64,000 bases of DNA from Hyphomicrobiales bacterium (GCA_900469965.1 UBZP01000015.1:114341-178340), one strand, 5' to 3'; shown: positions 9,123-18,936, numbered from the stretch's first letter. Made by a program: numbers and translations. Notes: a model not told the origin generated them from the letters alone.

Positions 9123-9636
9123 CAGGGATATCCGGGTTCGATAGTGCCGCCCGTTGGGGGCGGCGGGGGAGATGACACGGGCGGGAGGCATCCGCCGGTG
9201 CGGTTCTTGTCGTGGCGGCGGTTTCCGCGCCCGGTGCGATCGGCACCGGTGGCCTGCGTTCGCATGCAGCGACCGCCGGCAGCATCGAAGGGGGCTGAAC
9301 TGCCCCTCATCCGGCTGCCGCCACCTTCTCCCCGCAGGCGGGGAGAAGGGATGTGCGGCGGCGTCCTGCCTTGCTTCAAACGATCCGCTCGCAGGGAGCG
9401 CGGCATCGCTTGCTGCCGTTGCTGACTGCTCCTCCGCCCGTGTGGGTGCGGGAGCGTTGCAAGCGTTCGCCGGAGCAGCAGGGCGAGGCTGCGGCAAGAG
9501 CAGGGCGGGTGCGGCGATCGTCCTTCGCCCCGCTTGCGGGGAGAAGGTGCCGGCAGGCGGATGAGGGGCAGGGCCGCGGTCCATCTTTCGCGGCTCCTGT
9601 GCTCCTCCGCTGCCTTTCAGCCCCGCCTCATCGCCC
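9123..9636. other. 514-bp gene-free gap inside an ABC operon
   Basis: No credible coding sequence is seen. The right part (9300-9571) is a palindromic mosaic element; the left part (9123-9299) is GC-rich and unrecognised. The reading frames through it have arginine- and proline-rich translations typical of non-coding GC-rich DNA. Confidence 0.7.
9300..9571. repeat. Large palindromic mosaic repeat (about 270 bp)
   Basis: The left end CTGCCCCTCATCCGGCTGCC plus CACCTTCTCCCCGC is matched in inverted form by the right end GGGGAGAAGGTGCCGGCAGG plus CGGATGAGGGGCAG. Each end also holds its own small hairpin (CCCCGCAGGCGGGG; CCCCGCTTGCGGGG). The 190-bp middle has no open reading frame of note. A second copy's right end starts the window at 1-23. 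It resembles non-autonomous (MITE/REP-like) elements of Rhizobiales. Confidence 0.75.
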
Positions 9637-10800
9637 TTACGCCGACTTGAACCGCGCCATCAGCTCCGCGCGCGCCGGGTCGGTGAGCGTCACGGCGGCG
9701 CCGAACTCCAGCGGCGTCAGCGAAGCCTCGTCCGGATAGACGATCTTGTTCGACGTGATCTCCGGCGGCAGAAGCGCCAGGACGCGGCTGTCGGTGGTCG
9801 GCGCGCCGTTGGCGATGTGCTCCTTCACCGCGACCGCCGGATCCATCAGGAAGTTCAGGAGCGCATAGCCGGCCGGCTTGTTGGCCGCGCTCTTCGGGAT
9901 CGCGTAGAAGTCCGACCAGATCTCGCCGCCGTCCTTGCCGAGCACGAAATGGATCTCCGGCATGTCGCGGTTGAGCTGGGCGCCGTCGTTGGTCCAGCAC
10001 ATGGTCATCCAGGCGTCGGTGGCGCGCATCGAGGGCTGGTAGTCGCTGTTGATGGCGTAGAGGTGCGGCTTGACCTTGATCAGCAGTTCCTCGGCCTTGG
10101 CGAGTTCCTCCGGCTTGATCGAATTGAAGGAATAGCCGAGCGCCACCAGTGCGTTGCCGATGGTGGTCAGCTGGTAGTCGTGCACCATGGCGCGGCCGTC
10201 GGCTTCACCCATGGCGACATCGAAGAAGTCCTTCCAGCTGGTGATCGGCGACTTGATCTTGTCGGCGTTGAAGGCGATGCCGGTCGTGCCCCAGTTCTTT
10301 GGCAGCGCATAGACGGTGCCGTCGACCGTTCCCTCCGCGGTGAAGCGGGTGTTCTGGGTCTTCGGGTCGAAGTTCGGCACCTTTGCGAGATCGAGCGGGT
10401 CGATCAGGCCGAGCTTGGCATAGGTGGAGATCGTGTAGTTGGTCGGCACGAACAGGTCCCAGCCGGTGCCGCCGGCCTGGAGCTTGGCCAGCATCTCCTC
10501 GTTGGAGCCGAAGACGTTGACCTCGACGGCGACGCCGGTCTTTTCGGTGAAGGCCTCGAAGGTCGCCGGGTCGTGGTAGTTCGGCCAGGTCGCGAGCGAC
10601 ATGGTCGAGCCGAGGTCCTGGGCGTAGGCGGGCGAACCGAAGACGCCGGGCTGGCGGCCGCCGACGACGGCTGCGGCGAGGCCGAGGCCGGTGACGCCCA
10701 GGAAGTGCCTGCGGCTGACCGAACCGCGCTTGACGCGCATCAGTTCGTCCATCAGGCGACTGGCCGTGATTGGGGCATTCTGTCTGTACCATTTCGTCAT
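9637..10800 (-). CDS. Polyamine-type ABC substrate-binding protein (PotD/PotF-like)
   Basis: 387 residues. The N-terminus is a Tat-type signal (SVSRRHFLGVTGLGLAAAVV, residues 27-46) ending near AYA-Q, so it is probably exported folded. The mature domain has the PotD-like opening LATWPNYHDPATFEAFTEKTG, then DLFVPTNYTI and ALPKNWGTTGIAFN. Family members bind putrescine, spermidine or related cations, but some bind other small compounds, so the ligand is open. It is the second gene of the operon, 55 bp after the ATPase gene, with AAGGGAAC before the ATG. Confidence 0.88.
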   Translation of the reverse strand: MTKWYRQNAPITASRLMDELMRVKRGSVSRRHFLGVTGLGLAAAVVGGRQPGVFGSPAYAQDLGSTMSLATWPNYHDPATFEAFTEKTGVAVEVNVFGSNEEMLAKLQAGGTGWDLFVPTNYTISTYAKLGLIDPLDLAKVPNFDPKTQNTRFTAEGTVDGTVYALPKNWGTTGIAFNADKIKSPITSWKDFFDVAMGEADGRAMVHDYQLTTIGNALVALGYSFNSIKPEELAKAEELLIKVKPHLYAINSDYQPSMRATDAWMTMCWTNDGAQLNRDMPEIHFVLGKDGGEIWSDFYAIPKSAANKPAGYALLNFLMDPAVAVKEHIANGAPTTDSRVLALLPPEITSNKIVYPDEASLTPLEFGAAVTLTDPARAELMARFKSA

Positions 10801-10855
10801 GACGCTGTTCCCTTCTTCAATTGATGACGCGCCTGTTCCCCTCAGGCTGGTTCAT

Positions 10856-11941
10856 TCACGCCGGAAAGATGTGCGCTTCGCCGGGATCGAAGTTCATCGC
10901 GACCGTCTCGCCCGGCTCGACGAGGTCGCTCTCTGCAGTGCCGTGCCGCTCGGCGGTGACGAGGAGATCGCCGAGGCCGGGAACGGAAATCGAATATTCG
11001 GCCGAGGAGCCGAGGAAGATGCGGTGGGTCACCGTGCCCTCGAGGAGGGCGCCGTTGGCGGCGGTGGGACGCGCCAGGCGGATGACCTCGGGCCGCAGCG
11101 CCACCGTCGCCGCGCCGGCGCTCATCGCGCGCGCCCTGGCCGTGGCCAGCGTCCGGCCGTTTCCGAGCGTCACGCTGCCGGTCGCCGGATCCACGGTCGC
11201 CGGCAGCCGGTTGGTCTTGCCGACGAAATCGGCGACGAAGAGATCGGCCGGATGGTCGTAGATCTCCTTCGGCGAGGCGAGCTGGCGGATCCGTCCGGCA
11301 TTCATGACGCAGACGAGGTCGCTCATCGACAGCGCCTCTTCCTGGTCGTGGGTGACGAGGACGAAGGTGATGCCGAGCTCGCGCTGCAGGCTCTGCAGCT
11401 CGAACTGCATGGCGGTGCGGAGCTTCTTGTCGAGGGCGGCGAGCGGCTCGTCGAGCAGCAGCACCTGCGGCTTGTTGACAAGCGCACGGGCGAGTGCCAC
11501 GCGCTGCTGCTGACCGCCGGACATCTCGTGGATGCGGCGCTTGGCAAAGCCGCCGAGGCGGACCATCTCCAGCGCCTCTCTGACACGGCGGGAAATCTCG
11601 GCGGCGGTCAGCCGCGGGCGGAGCTGCTTCAGCCCGTAGGCGACGTTGTTCTCGACGTCGAAATGCGGAAACAGCGCATATTGCTGGAACACCATGTTCA
11701 CCGGGCGGCGGTAGGCCGGCACACCGTTCATCGGGCTGCCGCCGACGAAGACCTCGCCCTCGCTCGGATGCTCGAAGCCGCCGATCATCCTGAGGCAGGT
11801 GGTCTTGCCGCAGCCGGAGGGGCCGAGCAGCGCCACGAAGGCGCCCCTGGGCACGGCGAGGTTGATGTCCGAAACGGCGGTGACGGCGCCATAGCGCTTG
11901 CTCACCGAACGGAACTCGATGTCGTTTGCAGCCGATGTCAC
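10856..11941 (-). CDS. Polyamine-type ABC transporter ATPase (PotA-like)
   Basis: 361 residues from a GTG at 11941 with GGGGAA 6 nt upstream. Walker A GPSGCGKTT is near residue 39, signature MSGGQQQRVALARAL near 139, Walker B VLLLDEP near 159 and the switch His in LVTHDQEEAL. The C-terminal 120 residues form a TOBE regulatory domain, as in PotA and UgpC/FbpC proteins. It is the promoter-proximal gene of a minus-strand operon (ATPase, binding protein, two permeases, SDR). Confidence 0.9.
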   Translation of the reverse strand: MTSAANDIEFRSVSKRYGAVTAVSDINLAVPRGAFVALLGPSGCGKTTCLRMIGGFEHPSEGEVFVGGSPMNGVPAYRRPVNMVFQQYALFPHFDVENNVAYGLKQLRPRLTAAEISRRVREALEMVRLGGFAKRRIHEMSGGQQQRVALARALVNKPQVLLLDEPLAALDKKLRTAMQFELQSLQRELGITFVLVTHDQEEALSMSDLVCVMNAGRIRQLASPKEIYDHPADLFVADFVGKTNRLPATVDPATGSVTLGNGRTLATARARAMSAGAATVALRPEVIRLARPTAANGALLEGTVTHRIFLGSSAEYSISVPGLGDLLVTAERHGTAESDLVEPGETVAMNFDPGEAHIFPA

Positions 11942-12021
11942 GTCTGTTCCCCGCGGTCTGTTTACCTGCCGGCGATCATGCGCCGTCTTTGCCGCTGTAT
12001 GAAGCCAATGCTAGTCAGGAA

Positions 12022-12045
12022 GCGGGGCGGAGGTATATACCCCGC
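12022..12045. promoter_or_regulatory. Candidate operator between ABC operon and LuxR-type regulator
   Basis: The shared 201-bp promoter region holds the perfect 10-bp palindrome GGTATATACC (12032-12041) nested in outer arms GCGGGG and CCCCGC. A related half site, GGAGTATATCC, occurs near 12078. It is a plausible binding site for the regulator encoded at 12143; there is no direct proof. Confidence 0.35.
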
Positions 12046-12142
12046 AAGAGGTATTTTTTCCATTTTGCCGCTGTGGAAGGAGTATATCCGGCCGCCGCGG
12101 AAGCGGGCGGCCAGCTGAAGGCGGGGAGGAGCCGGAGGGATC

Positions 12143-12943
12143 ATGCGGGTCGACTTTGCAGCGCTTTTCCAGGCCATCGCCGCCTGTCTCGGACGCGAGG
12201 GCCTGCCGGACGGCGAGGCGGGGACGCTGTTTCGGAAGGCGATGCGGGCGCTGGTGCCTTTCGACGACGTCGTCATCTTCGCCTATCGCGGCGGGGAACG
12301 GCCGATCGACCTCTACAGCACCTTCGGGGCCGAGGACCACGAGATCTTCGTCAGCCTCTACCAGGCCGGACCCTTCCTGCTCGATCCGTTCTACCACGCA
12401 GCCCGCGCCGGCCGGTCCGGCGTCTTCCGCATGCGCGAACTGGCGCCAGACCGGTTCTTCTCCAGCGAATACTACCGCAGCTACTACTCACAGACGAAGC
12501 TCGCCGAGGAGGTCGGCTTCTTCGTCGCCTGCCCGGAGGGGGTGACGATCGTGCTGTCCTTGATGCGGCGGGAGAAGAGCGGGGCCTTCACCGCCGGCGA
12601 GTTTGCGCTTCTCGGCGATGCGGCGCCCTTCGTGCTCGGCTTTGCGGCGCGCGCCTGGCCGGATCTGCCGCGCCGCTTCGACGCGCTTTCCCGCGGCGGG
12701 CGCAAGCGCAGGCACGAACCCGCCAACGCCGCCGACCGGGTCTGGCGCAAGCTCAACCTGACCGACCGGGAGGCGGCGATCGTCGAGCTCGTGCTGCAGG
12801 GCTACTCCTCGGAATCGATCGGGCTGACGCTGGAGATCTCGACGGGGACGGTGAAGGTTCACCGCAGGAACGTCTACCGCAAGCTCGGCATATCCTCGCA
12901 GATGCAGCTGCTTTCGGTCTATATGAAGAACCTCCAGCCGTAG
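12143..12943 (+). CDS. LuxR-family transcriptional regulator
   Basis: 266 residues from ATG 12143 with GGAGGG a few bases upstream. The C-terminal 65 residues are a GerE/LuxR helix-turn-helix: LTDREAAIVELVLQGYSSESIGLTLEISTGTVKVHRRNVYRKLGI. The N-terminal 190 residues match no sensory domain I recognise with confidence; they show neither a typical autoinducer pocket nor a phospho-acceptor receiver domain. It is divergent from the polyamine-type ABC operon, the usual position of a local regulator, so control of that operon is inferred. Confidence 0.82.
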   Translation: MRVDFAALFQAIAACLGREGLPDGEAGTLFRKAMRALVPFDDVVIFAYRGGERPIDLYSTFGAEDHEIFVSLYQAGPFLLDPFYHAARAGRSGVFRMRELAPDRFFSSEYYRSYYSQTKLAEEVGFFVACPEGVTIVLSLMRREKSGAFTAGEFALLGDAAPFVLGFAARAWPDLPRRFDALSRGGRKRRHEPANAADRVWRKLNLTDREAAIVELVLQGYSSESIGLTLEISTGTVKVHRRNVYRKLGISSQMQLLSVYMKNLQP

Positions 12944-13030
12944 CGGCGGCGACGCCGGATGGAGGCGCGCCTGCCTCGCCCGCGTCATTGCCCTGGTCCG
13001 GCCGGACGGCACGCGGGCGAAGAAAGGAAC

Positions 13031-13057
13031 GGAAGCCCGGCATCTCTGCCGGGCTTC
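13031..13057. terminator. Intrinsic terminator between luxR-type gene and ribH2
   Basis: A perfect 12-bp stem GGAAGCCCGGCA / TGCCGGGCTTCC with a TCTC loop, followed on the plus strand by CTCTGTCGTTTC. It sits between two convergent genes and may serve both. Confidence 0.75.
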
Positions 13058-13122
13058 CTCTGTCGTTTCAATGATTTATGGCGTCAAGTTGCCGGATTGA
13101 ATCCGGTCGTTGAGGCGGAGAT

Positions 13123-13605
<483 letters not shown>

Positions 13606-13695
13606 CTAGGCCTTTCAAGGGTTGAGCCATTTTTCAATGATCCCCTTGGGCGAACACGCAGGTCTGCCGTCCCGTCGCCGGGCTCAGTCCTGCTT

Positions 13696-13862
13696 GCTCT
13701 CTTTCATCCGGACTATCGACCGTCGGCTCCGGCATCGCACCGGATCTGCTGACCCTTCGCCGGGCGGCGAAGGCGCTCGCGGGCTCCGGGCGCCGTCCGG
13801 GTCAGTGACACCCGGAAACCTGCCCGATACCGCCGGTGGGGAATTCCGCCCCGCCCTGAGAA
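13696..13862 (-). ncRNA. FMN riboswitch (RFN element)
   Basis: Read on the minus strand, it starts with CAGGGCGGGGCGGAATTCCC and ACCGGCGGTA. It ends with GATCCGGTGCGATGCCGGAG, CCGACGGT and ATAGTCCGGATGAAAGAGAG. These are the conserved helices and end boxes of the RFN element. The gap of about 97 nt to the ribH2 start could hold the expression platform. No poly-T terminator is obvious there, so control at translation is as likely as early termination. Confidence 0.93.
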
Positions 13863-13968
13863 CATGACAACGATATTGCAACGCAGCAGGCGGCGCAAAT
13901 GCTGTTCGCGACGAAATCGGGCGGGGAGAGAAACATTTTTCCGGTGTAATGCGCCCCGGAGCGATGCA

Positions 13969-15030
13969 TCAGTCGCGGATCACCAGAAGGTCGGAGGCGA
14001 CGAACCGCAGCGTCACCGTCTCGCCGGCCGACGGCGGCACCAGGCCGGGGCTGTTGAACATGTCGAAGGAGATGATGCTCGGGCCGACGCGCATGCGGGT
14101 GCGGATCACGGAGCCCAGGAAATTGCTGCTGACGACCTCGCCGGTCAGCGCGGTGTCGCCCTTGGCGCCCTCGGCGATCGAGCCCGCCTCCGGGCGCAGC
14201 GCCAGCGAGATGGTGTCGCCGGCCTTCACGGGGCCGAGCGGCTCGCGCAGCGTCACGCCCTGGTCGCCGATCGAGATCCGGTTGACGGCGGGATCGACCA
14301 CCTTCGCCTCGATCAGGTTGAGGGTGCCGACGAAGGAGGCGACGAAACGGGTGGCGGGACGGTTGTAGATCTCCGCGGGCGTGCCGATCTGGTCGGCGCA
14401 GCCGGCGTTCATCACCACGATGCGGTCGGAAATCGACAGTGCCTCTTCTTGGTCGTGGGTGACGAAGACGGTGGTGATGCCGAGCTGCTGCTGGATCATG
14501 CGGATTTCCTCGCGCAGCGAGACGCGGATCTTGGCGTCGAGCGCCGACAGCGGCTCGTCGAGCAGCAGTACCTGCGGCTTGGGCGCCAGCGCGCGGGCGA
14601 GCGCCACGCGCTGCTGCTGGCCGCCGGACATCTGGTAGGGGAAGCGGTCGGCGAGGTGTTCCAGCTTGATCAGACCGAGCATTTCCCTGACGCGGGCGTC
14701 GATCTCCTCCTTCGGACGACCGGCGACCTTCAGGCCGAAGGCGACGTTGTCGAAGACGTTCATGTTGGGAAAGAGCGCATAGGCCTGGAACACCATGCCG
14801 ATGTTGCGCTGGTTCGGCTTCAATCCGGCCTGGTTCTTGCCGGCGACCGTGATGGTGCCGCCGCTCGGCGTCTCGAAGCCGGCGATCATGCGCAGCACGG
14901 TGGTCTTGCCGCAGCCCGAGGGGCCGAGGAAGGAGACGAACTCGCCCTTCTCGATCTCCATGTTGAAATCGCTCACGACCTGCACCGGGCCGAAGGACTT
15001 CTGGATATGGCTGAGTGAAAGAAACGACAT
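13969..15030 (-). CDS. Polyamine/iron-type ABC transporter ATPase
   Basis: 353 residues from ATG 15030 (MSFLSLSHIQKSF). Walker A GPSGCGKTT is near residue 37, signature MSGGQQQRVALARAL near 135, Walker B VLLLDEP near 155 and switch FVTHDQEEAL near 186. A TOBE domain fills the last 110 residues. It is the last gene of the minus-strand operon (binding protein, two permeases, ATPase), 13 bp after the second permease. Transporters of this class carry polyamines, Fe3+, thiamine or 2-aminoethylphosphonate. Confidence 0.9.
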   Translation of the reverse strand: MSFLSLSHIQKSFGPVQVVSDFNMEIEKGEFVSFLGPSGCGKTTVLRMIAGFETPSGGTITVAGKNQAGLKPNQRNIGMVFQAYALFPNMNVFDNVAFGLKVAGRPKEEIDARVREMLGLIKLEHLADRFPYQMSGGQQQRVALARALAPKPQVLLLDEPLSALDAKIRVSLREEIRMIQQQLGITTVFVTHDQEEALSISDRIVVMNAGCADQIGTPAEIYNRPATRFVASFVGTLNLIEAKVVDPAVNRISIGDQGVTLREPLGPVKAGDTISLALRPEAGSIAEGAKGDTALTGEVVSSNFLGSVIRTRMRVGPSIISFDMFNSPGLVPPSAGETVTLRFVASDLLVIRD

Positions 15031-15043
15031 ATGAATAAAGTCC

Positions 15044-15832
15044 TCAGGCCTTGACCGGCGCGGTCTTCTGGAAGCGGGAAACGAGTTGCAGGAGGCCCAT
15101 GCTGAGCCAGGTGATGGCAAAGGCGATGATCGCGAGCGCGGAGGGCTCGTAGGCCTTGTTGGCGCCGACGAGCTGGAGATAGGGACCGAAGGCCGGCCGG
15201 TTGAGCAGCGAGGCCATGGTGAACTCGCCCATCACGATCGCGAAGGTGATGAAGGCACCGGACAGGACGCCGCTCATCACGTTCGGGAAGATGCAGCGAA
15301 AGAGGATCGTCGGCCATTTGGCGCCGAGGCTCTCGGCGGCCTCGGTCAGCGTGCCGACGTCGATCATCCGCATGGCCGTGTCGACTGCCCGGTACATGTA
15401 GGGCAGGGACAGCGTCATGTAGGAGAACACCAGCAGCATGTTGGTGCCGGAGGTCGAGTTCGTCAGCGGCAGGAAGGAGGAGGAGTTGTAGAGCCTGAGA
15501 TAGCCGAAGACGATGACGATCGCCGGGATGACGAGCGGCAGGAGCGTGATGAACTCGACGACCGGGCGCATCCGCGGCAGGCGCAGGCGCACCCAATAGG
15601 CCGTCGGGACCACCAGCAGCATGCCGAAGACGATGGTGAACAGCGCCATCAGCATGGAGAAGCCGAAGGTGGTGCGGAACTGGATGTCGGAGAAGACCGA
15701 CTGGTAGGCGTCGAAGGAGTATTCGCCGCGGCGCATGCGCAGCGAGAACTCGAAGGTACCGATCAGCGGCACGATGAAATAGATGACGCCGATGAGGATG
15801 GCGAGCCAGGCGAGGATGCGGGTCGACTTCAT
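15044..15832 (-). CDS. ABC transporter permease (PotC-like)
   Basis: 262 residues with six membrane segments and the EAA loop EAAESLGAKWPTILFRCIFP near residue 170. ATG 15832 overlaps the stop of the upstream permease by 4 bp (ATGA), so the two are translationally coupled. The RxRRGEYSFDAY stretch near residue 33 is the periplasmic loop typical of this subfamily. It pairs with the 15829-16698 product. Confidence 0.88.
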   Translation of the reverse strand: MKSTRILAWLAILIGVIYFIVPLIGTFEFSLRMRRGEYSFDAYQSVFSDIQFRTTFGFSMLMALFTIVFGMLLVVPTAYWVRLRLPRMRPVVEFITLLPLVIPAIVIVFGYLRLYNSSSFLPLTNSTSGTNMLLVFSYMTLSLPYMYRAVDTAMRMIDVGTLTEAAESLGAKWPTILFRCIFPNVMSGVLSGAFITFAIVMGEFTMASLLNRPAFGPYLQLVGANKAYEPSALAIIAFAITWLSMGLLQLVSRFQKTAPVKA

Positions 15833-16698
15833 TTCTGCCACCGTTCGGCGCGCGAGCGCAGCCAGATGTAGAGGACGTTGGACAGCCCGGTGATGACGAT
15901 CATGCCGAGCGCCAGCGCATAGCCGAGATTGGGATTGTGCAGCACGTCGCCGCGGATCTGCGCATAGAGCAGGATCGGCACGATGTTGAGCGAGGAGCCG
16001 GTCAGCGCGTAGGCCGTGGCGATCGCGCCGAAGGCGTTGGCAAAGAGCAGCAGCGTCGTGCCGAGCAGGCTCGGCCAGAGGATCGGCAGGGCGATCATCC
16101 GCCAGTACTGCCAGGTGGTGGCGCCGAGGATTTCGGAGGCCTCCCGCCATTCCCGCTTCATGCCGTCCAGCGCCGGCGTCAGGATCAGCACCATCAGCGG
16201 GATCTGGAAGAACATGTAGGTGATCGTCAGGCCGAAGAACGACAGCAGGTTGAAGCCGGTCGAATAGAGGTTGAAGCCGATCATGTCGCGCAGCAGCACG
16301 GTGACGAGCCCGGTGCGGCCGAGGGTGGCGATGAAGGCGAAGGCGAGCGGAACGCCGGCGAAGTTCGAGGCGACCCCGGAAAAGGTCAGGAGGCCCGAGC
16401 GGATGGACCGGGGAAGGCCGCCCATGACGATCGCCCAGGCGAGGAAGAAGCCGATCACCGCGCCGCCGAGGGAGGAGGCCAGCGACACCTTGATGCTGAT
16501 CCAGTAGGCGCTGAGGATGCTGGGGGAAAACAGGTCGGCGATGTTCTTGAAGGTGAAGTCGCCCTCCGGCGTGACGAAGGCGCCGGTCACCAGATAGAGC
16601 GTCGGCAGGATCAGGAACAACAGCGCGAAGATCATGAACGGCGCGATGCCGAGCCAATCGATGACGGTGCGTCGGTCTATCAGGGCAGAATGGCTCAT
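15829..16698 (-). CDS. ABC transporter permease (PotB-like)
   Basis: 289 residues from ATG 16698 (MSHSALIDRRT). It has six membrane segments and the EAA loop EASEILGATTWQYWRMIALP near residue 193. The LTPALDGMKREWREA block is typical of PotB-like permeases. It lies 130 bp after the binding-protein gene; that gap holds a strong stem-loop at 16789-16815. Confidence 0.88.
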   Translation of the reverse strand: MSHSALIDRRTVIDWLGIAPFMIFALLFLILPTLYLVTGAFVTPEGDFTFKNIADLFSPSILSAYWISIKVSLASSLGGAVIGFFLAWAIVMGGLPRSIRSGLLTFSGVASNFAGVPLAFAFIATLGRTGLVTVLLRDMIGFNLYSTGFNLLSFFGLTITYMFFQIPLMVLILTPALDGMKREWREASEILGATTWQYWRMIALPILWPSLLGTTLLLFANAFGAIATAYALTGSSLNIVPILLYAQIRGDVLHNPNLGYALALGMIVITGLSNVLYIWLRSRAERWQK

Positions 16699-16788
16699 GG
16701 AGCGGCAATCGTCCGGAAAATAGCGAGAAACTAAGACTTTAGACGGAAATGCGGCGGACGCAATCCGCGTGCGGACACTTGAAAGAGA

Positions 16789-16815
16789 GCCCTCCCGCCA
16801 GGGCGGCGGGAGGGC
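16789..16815 (-). terminator. Stem-loop between binding-protein and permease genes
   Basis: A perfect 11-bp stem GCCCTCCCGCC / GGCGGGAGGGC with a 5-nt loop. On the minus strand it is followed by TCTCTTTCAAG rather than a clean T run. Such hairpins commonly stabilise the binding-protein mRNA and weaken read-through into permease genes. Confidence 0.65.
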
Positions 16816-16827
16816 ATGGGGCAAACA

Positions 16828-17931
16828 TTACTGGACGTTGGCGCCGACGACGCTGTCCCACTTGCCGGTGATGACTTCCTTGCCGGCGGCCTGTTCCTCG
16901 AGCGTCGGGAAGACGGCCTTTTCATAGGCAGCAGCCGGCGGCAGCTTGTCGAGCATCTCCTGCGGAACCTTGCCGTTCTTGACGAGGTCGTTGAAGCGGA
17001 TCGGGTGGCAGTAGCCCTTCAGGTAGCCGATCTGGCCTTCGTCGGAATAGAGGTATTCCATCCAGAGCTTGGCGGCGTTCGGGTGCGGGGCGAAGGCGGA
17101 GATCGCCTGGACGTAGACGCCGGCGACGACGCCGGTTTCCGGTACGACGACTTCGAGCGGCGGGTTGCCGGCGAGCGTGTCGCGCCAGGCGAGACCGTTG
17201 TAGTCCCAGGCGATCACGATCGGGGTCGAGCCCTGGGCCAGCGAGGCGGACTTGCCGATGACCGGAACGAAGTTGCCGGCCTTGTTGATCTCGGCGAAGT
17301 GCGCGAGGCCTGCTTCGCCGGCCTTGGCGGCGTCCTTCTCACCCTTGGCGAGGCCGGCGGCATAGGCTGCCTGGACGGCCTGGTTGGAGGTGCGCGGGTC
17401 GCCGGCGAGGGCGACGGCGTTGGCGTAGTCGGCCTTGGTCAGGTCGGCCCAGTCCTTCGGCACTTCCTTGACGATGTCGGTGTTCACGATGAAGGAGAGA
17501 ACGCCGTAGTAGTCGCCGTACCAGAAGCCTTCGGCATCCTTGGCGCTGTCGGGAATGGAATCCCAGGTCTCGACCTTGTAGGGCTGGATCAGGCCTTCGG
17601 CCTTGGAGGACGGGCCGAAGGACAGGCCGACGTCGATCACGTCGGGGGCCTGGTCACCGGTGTTGCCCTTGTTGGCCTTGATGGCTTCGATCTCGTCGCC
17701 CGAGCCGGCGTCCGGGTTCAGTTCGTTGACCGTGATTTCCGGATACTTGGCCTTGAAGCCGGCAATGATGTCGCCATAGCCGCACCAGCTGTGGGGCAGG
17801 GCGATCGTGGTCAGCTTGCCTTCCTTCTTGGCGGCTTCGACGAGTTCGGCACTCGGCTCGGCGGCGGCGACCGCCGTGGTGGCCACGAAAATGGCCGTGG
17901 TGAGCGAAAGCAGTCGGCGGGTGCGTGACAT
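16828..17931 (-). CDS. ABC transporter periplasmic substrate-binding protein
   Basis: 367 residues from ATG 17931; a GTG one codon upstream is also possible, and AGGAG precedes both. A Sec signal peptide (about 1-24, ...AVAAA-E) leads a class D/F binding protein: SGDEIEAIKANKG, DVIDVGLSFG, YYGVLSFIVNTD and IVIAWDYNGLAWRD. It is first in its operon and probably the most expressed gene of it. The RpiR-type regulator lies immediately upstream on the same strand. Given the divergent amino-alcohol gene set, the ligand may be a small amine or a phospho-amine, but this is inference. Confidence 0.88.
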   Translation of the reverse strand: MSRTRRLLSLTTAIFVATTAVAAAEPSAELVEAAKKEGKLTTIALPHSWCGYGDIIAGFKAKYPEITVNELNPDAGSGDEIEAIKANKGNTGDQAPDVIDVGLSFGPSSKAEGLIQPYKVETWDSIPDSAKDAEGFWYGDYYGVLSFIVNTDIVKEVPKDWADLTKADYANAVALAGDPRTSNQAVQAAYAAGLAKGEKDAAKAGEAGLAHFAEINKAGNFVPVIGKSASLAQGSTPIVIAWDYNGLAWRDTLAGNPPLEVVVPETGVVAGVYVQAISAFAPHPNAAKLWMEYLYSDEGQIGYLKGYCHPIRFNDLVKNGKVPQEMLDKLPPAAAYEKAVFPTLEEQAAGKEVITGKWDSVVGANVQ

Positions 17932-18057
17932 CACGGGTTTCTCCTTTGGTGTGTCAGTCAGCTTCGGCGAAGCTGATACTGGTGCGGCATGAAGCTTATG
18001 TGACAGTTTTTAAATGCTTTTCCCGATTCCTCGGGCTTTGGTCGAATCGATTAAGGT

Positions 18058-18936
18058 CTAGCGCGGCTTCCGGAACAGCCGGCTTGCCTCGAACAGTTCC
18101 TCGAGCGACTTCATCCGGTCGCGCGTCTCGCTCCAGTTGGCGCTCTGGACGGCCTCGATCAGCGCTTCGACGACGAACAGCGTGACGACGGAGGAGTCCC
18201 AGGCGGACGGCGCCTCGATCTGGATGCGGAAGGTGTGGGCGGCGAACTTGGCGATCGGCGACGCCCAGGGATCGGTGAACAGCACGATCTCCACGCCGCG
18301 GGCGCGGGCGACGCGGGCGAAGGTCTCCATCTCCTGCTCGTAGCGCCGGATGTCGAAGACGACGATGACGTCGCCCGCCTTCATGTTGAGGACGTATTGC
18401 GGCCAGGAGCTGGGATTGGAGGCGAGCTGCGTGACGTTCGGCCGGATGACCTGCAGGTGGGTGAACAGGTAGTCCGCGAGCGCCTTGGTGATCCGGCCGC
18501 CGACGATGTAGACGTTGCGCTTGCGGTTGGCGATCAGCGCGGCGGCGCCGTCGAAGTCGCCGATCTCGATCTGGGAGAGGGTCTGGCGCAGGTTGGCGGT
18601 AACGGCATCGGCGAAGCGGTTGAGCACATGCGTGCCCGGGGCGTTCGCGGCCCAGCGGTCATGCTTGGCGATGGGGTTGGAGAGCGTCGCCTCCAGCTCG
18701 TGATGCAGATGCGCCTGGAAATCGGGAAAGCCCCGATAGCCGAGCTTCTGGACCATGCGCGCGACGGTCGGCGTCGACACGCCGGCATTCTCGGCCACCG
18801 TCGTGATGCTGCCGAGGCCGGATACGGGATAGTTGTCGAGCAGTGATGTCGCCAGCTGCTTTTCGGCGCGCGTCAATGCGTCGAAATGTGCGTTGATCAC
18901 GTCCGATACCGTCGTGGTCGCCTGATTCAACGTCAA
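18058..18936 (-). CDS. RpiR/MurR-family transcriptional regulator with SIS domain
   Basis: 292 residues. The start appears to be TTG 18936, supported by AGGGGAATGAA immediately upstream; the nearest ATG is out of frame. An N-terminal HTH_6 domain (GSITTVAENAGVSTPTVARM, near residues 42-61) is followed by a SIS sugar/phospho-ligand domain (residues about 125-260, with RRNVYIVGGRITKAL-like opening and GDVIVVFDIRRY). It lies upstream of the ABC operon on the same strand and divergent from the amidohydrolase-to-ADH set, so it probably controls both. Confidence 0.87.
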   Translation of the reverse strand: MTLNQATTTVSDVINAHFDALTRAEKQLATSLLDNYPVSGLGSITTVAENAGVSTPTVARMVQKLGYRGFPDFQAHLHHELEATLSNPIAKHDRWAANAPGTHVLNRFADAVTANLRQTLSQIEIGDFDGAAALIANRKRNVYIVGGRITKALADYLFTHLQVIRPNVTQLASNPSSWPQYVLNMKAGDVIVVFDIRRYEQEMETFARVARARGVEIVLFTDPWASPIAKFAAHTFRIQIEAPSAWDSSVVTLFVVEALIEAVQSANWSETRDRMKSLEELFEASRLFRKPR

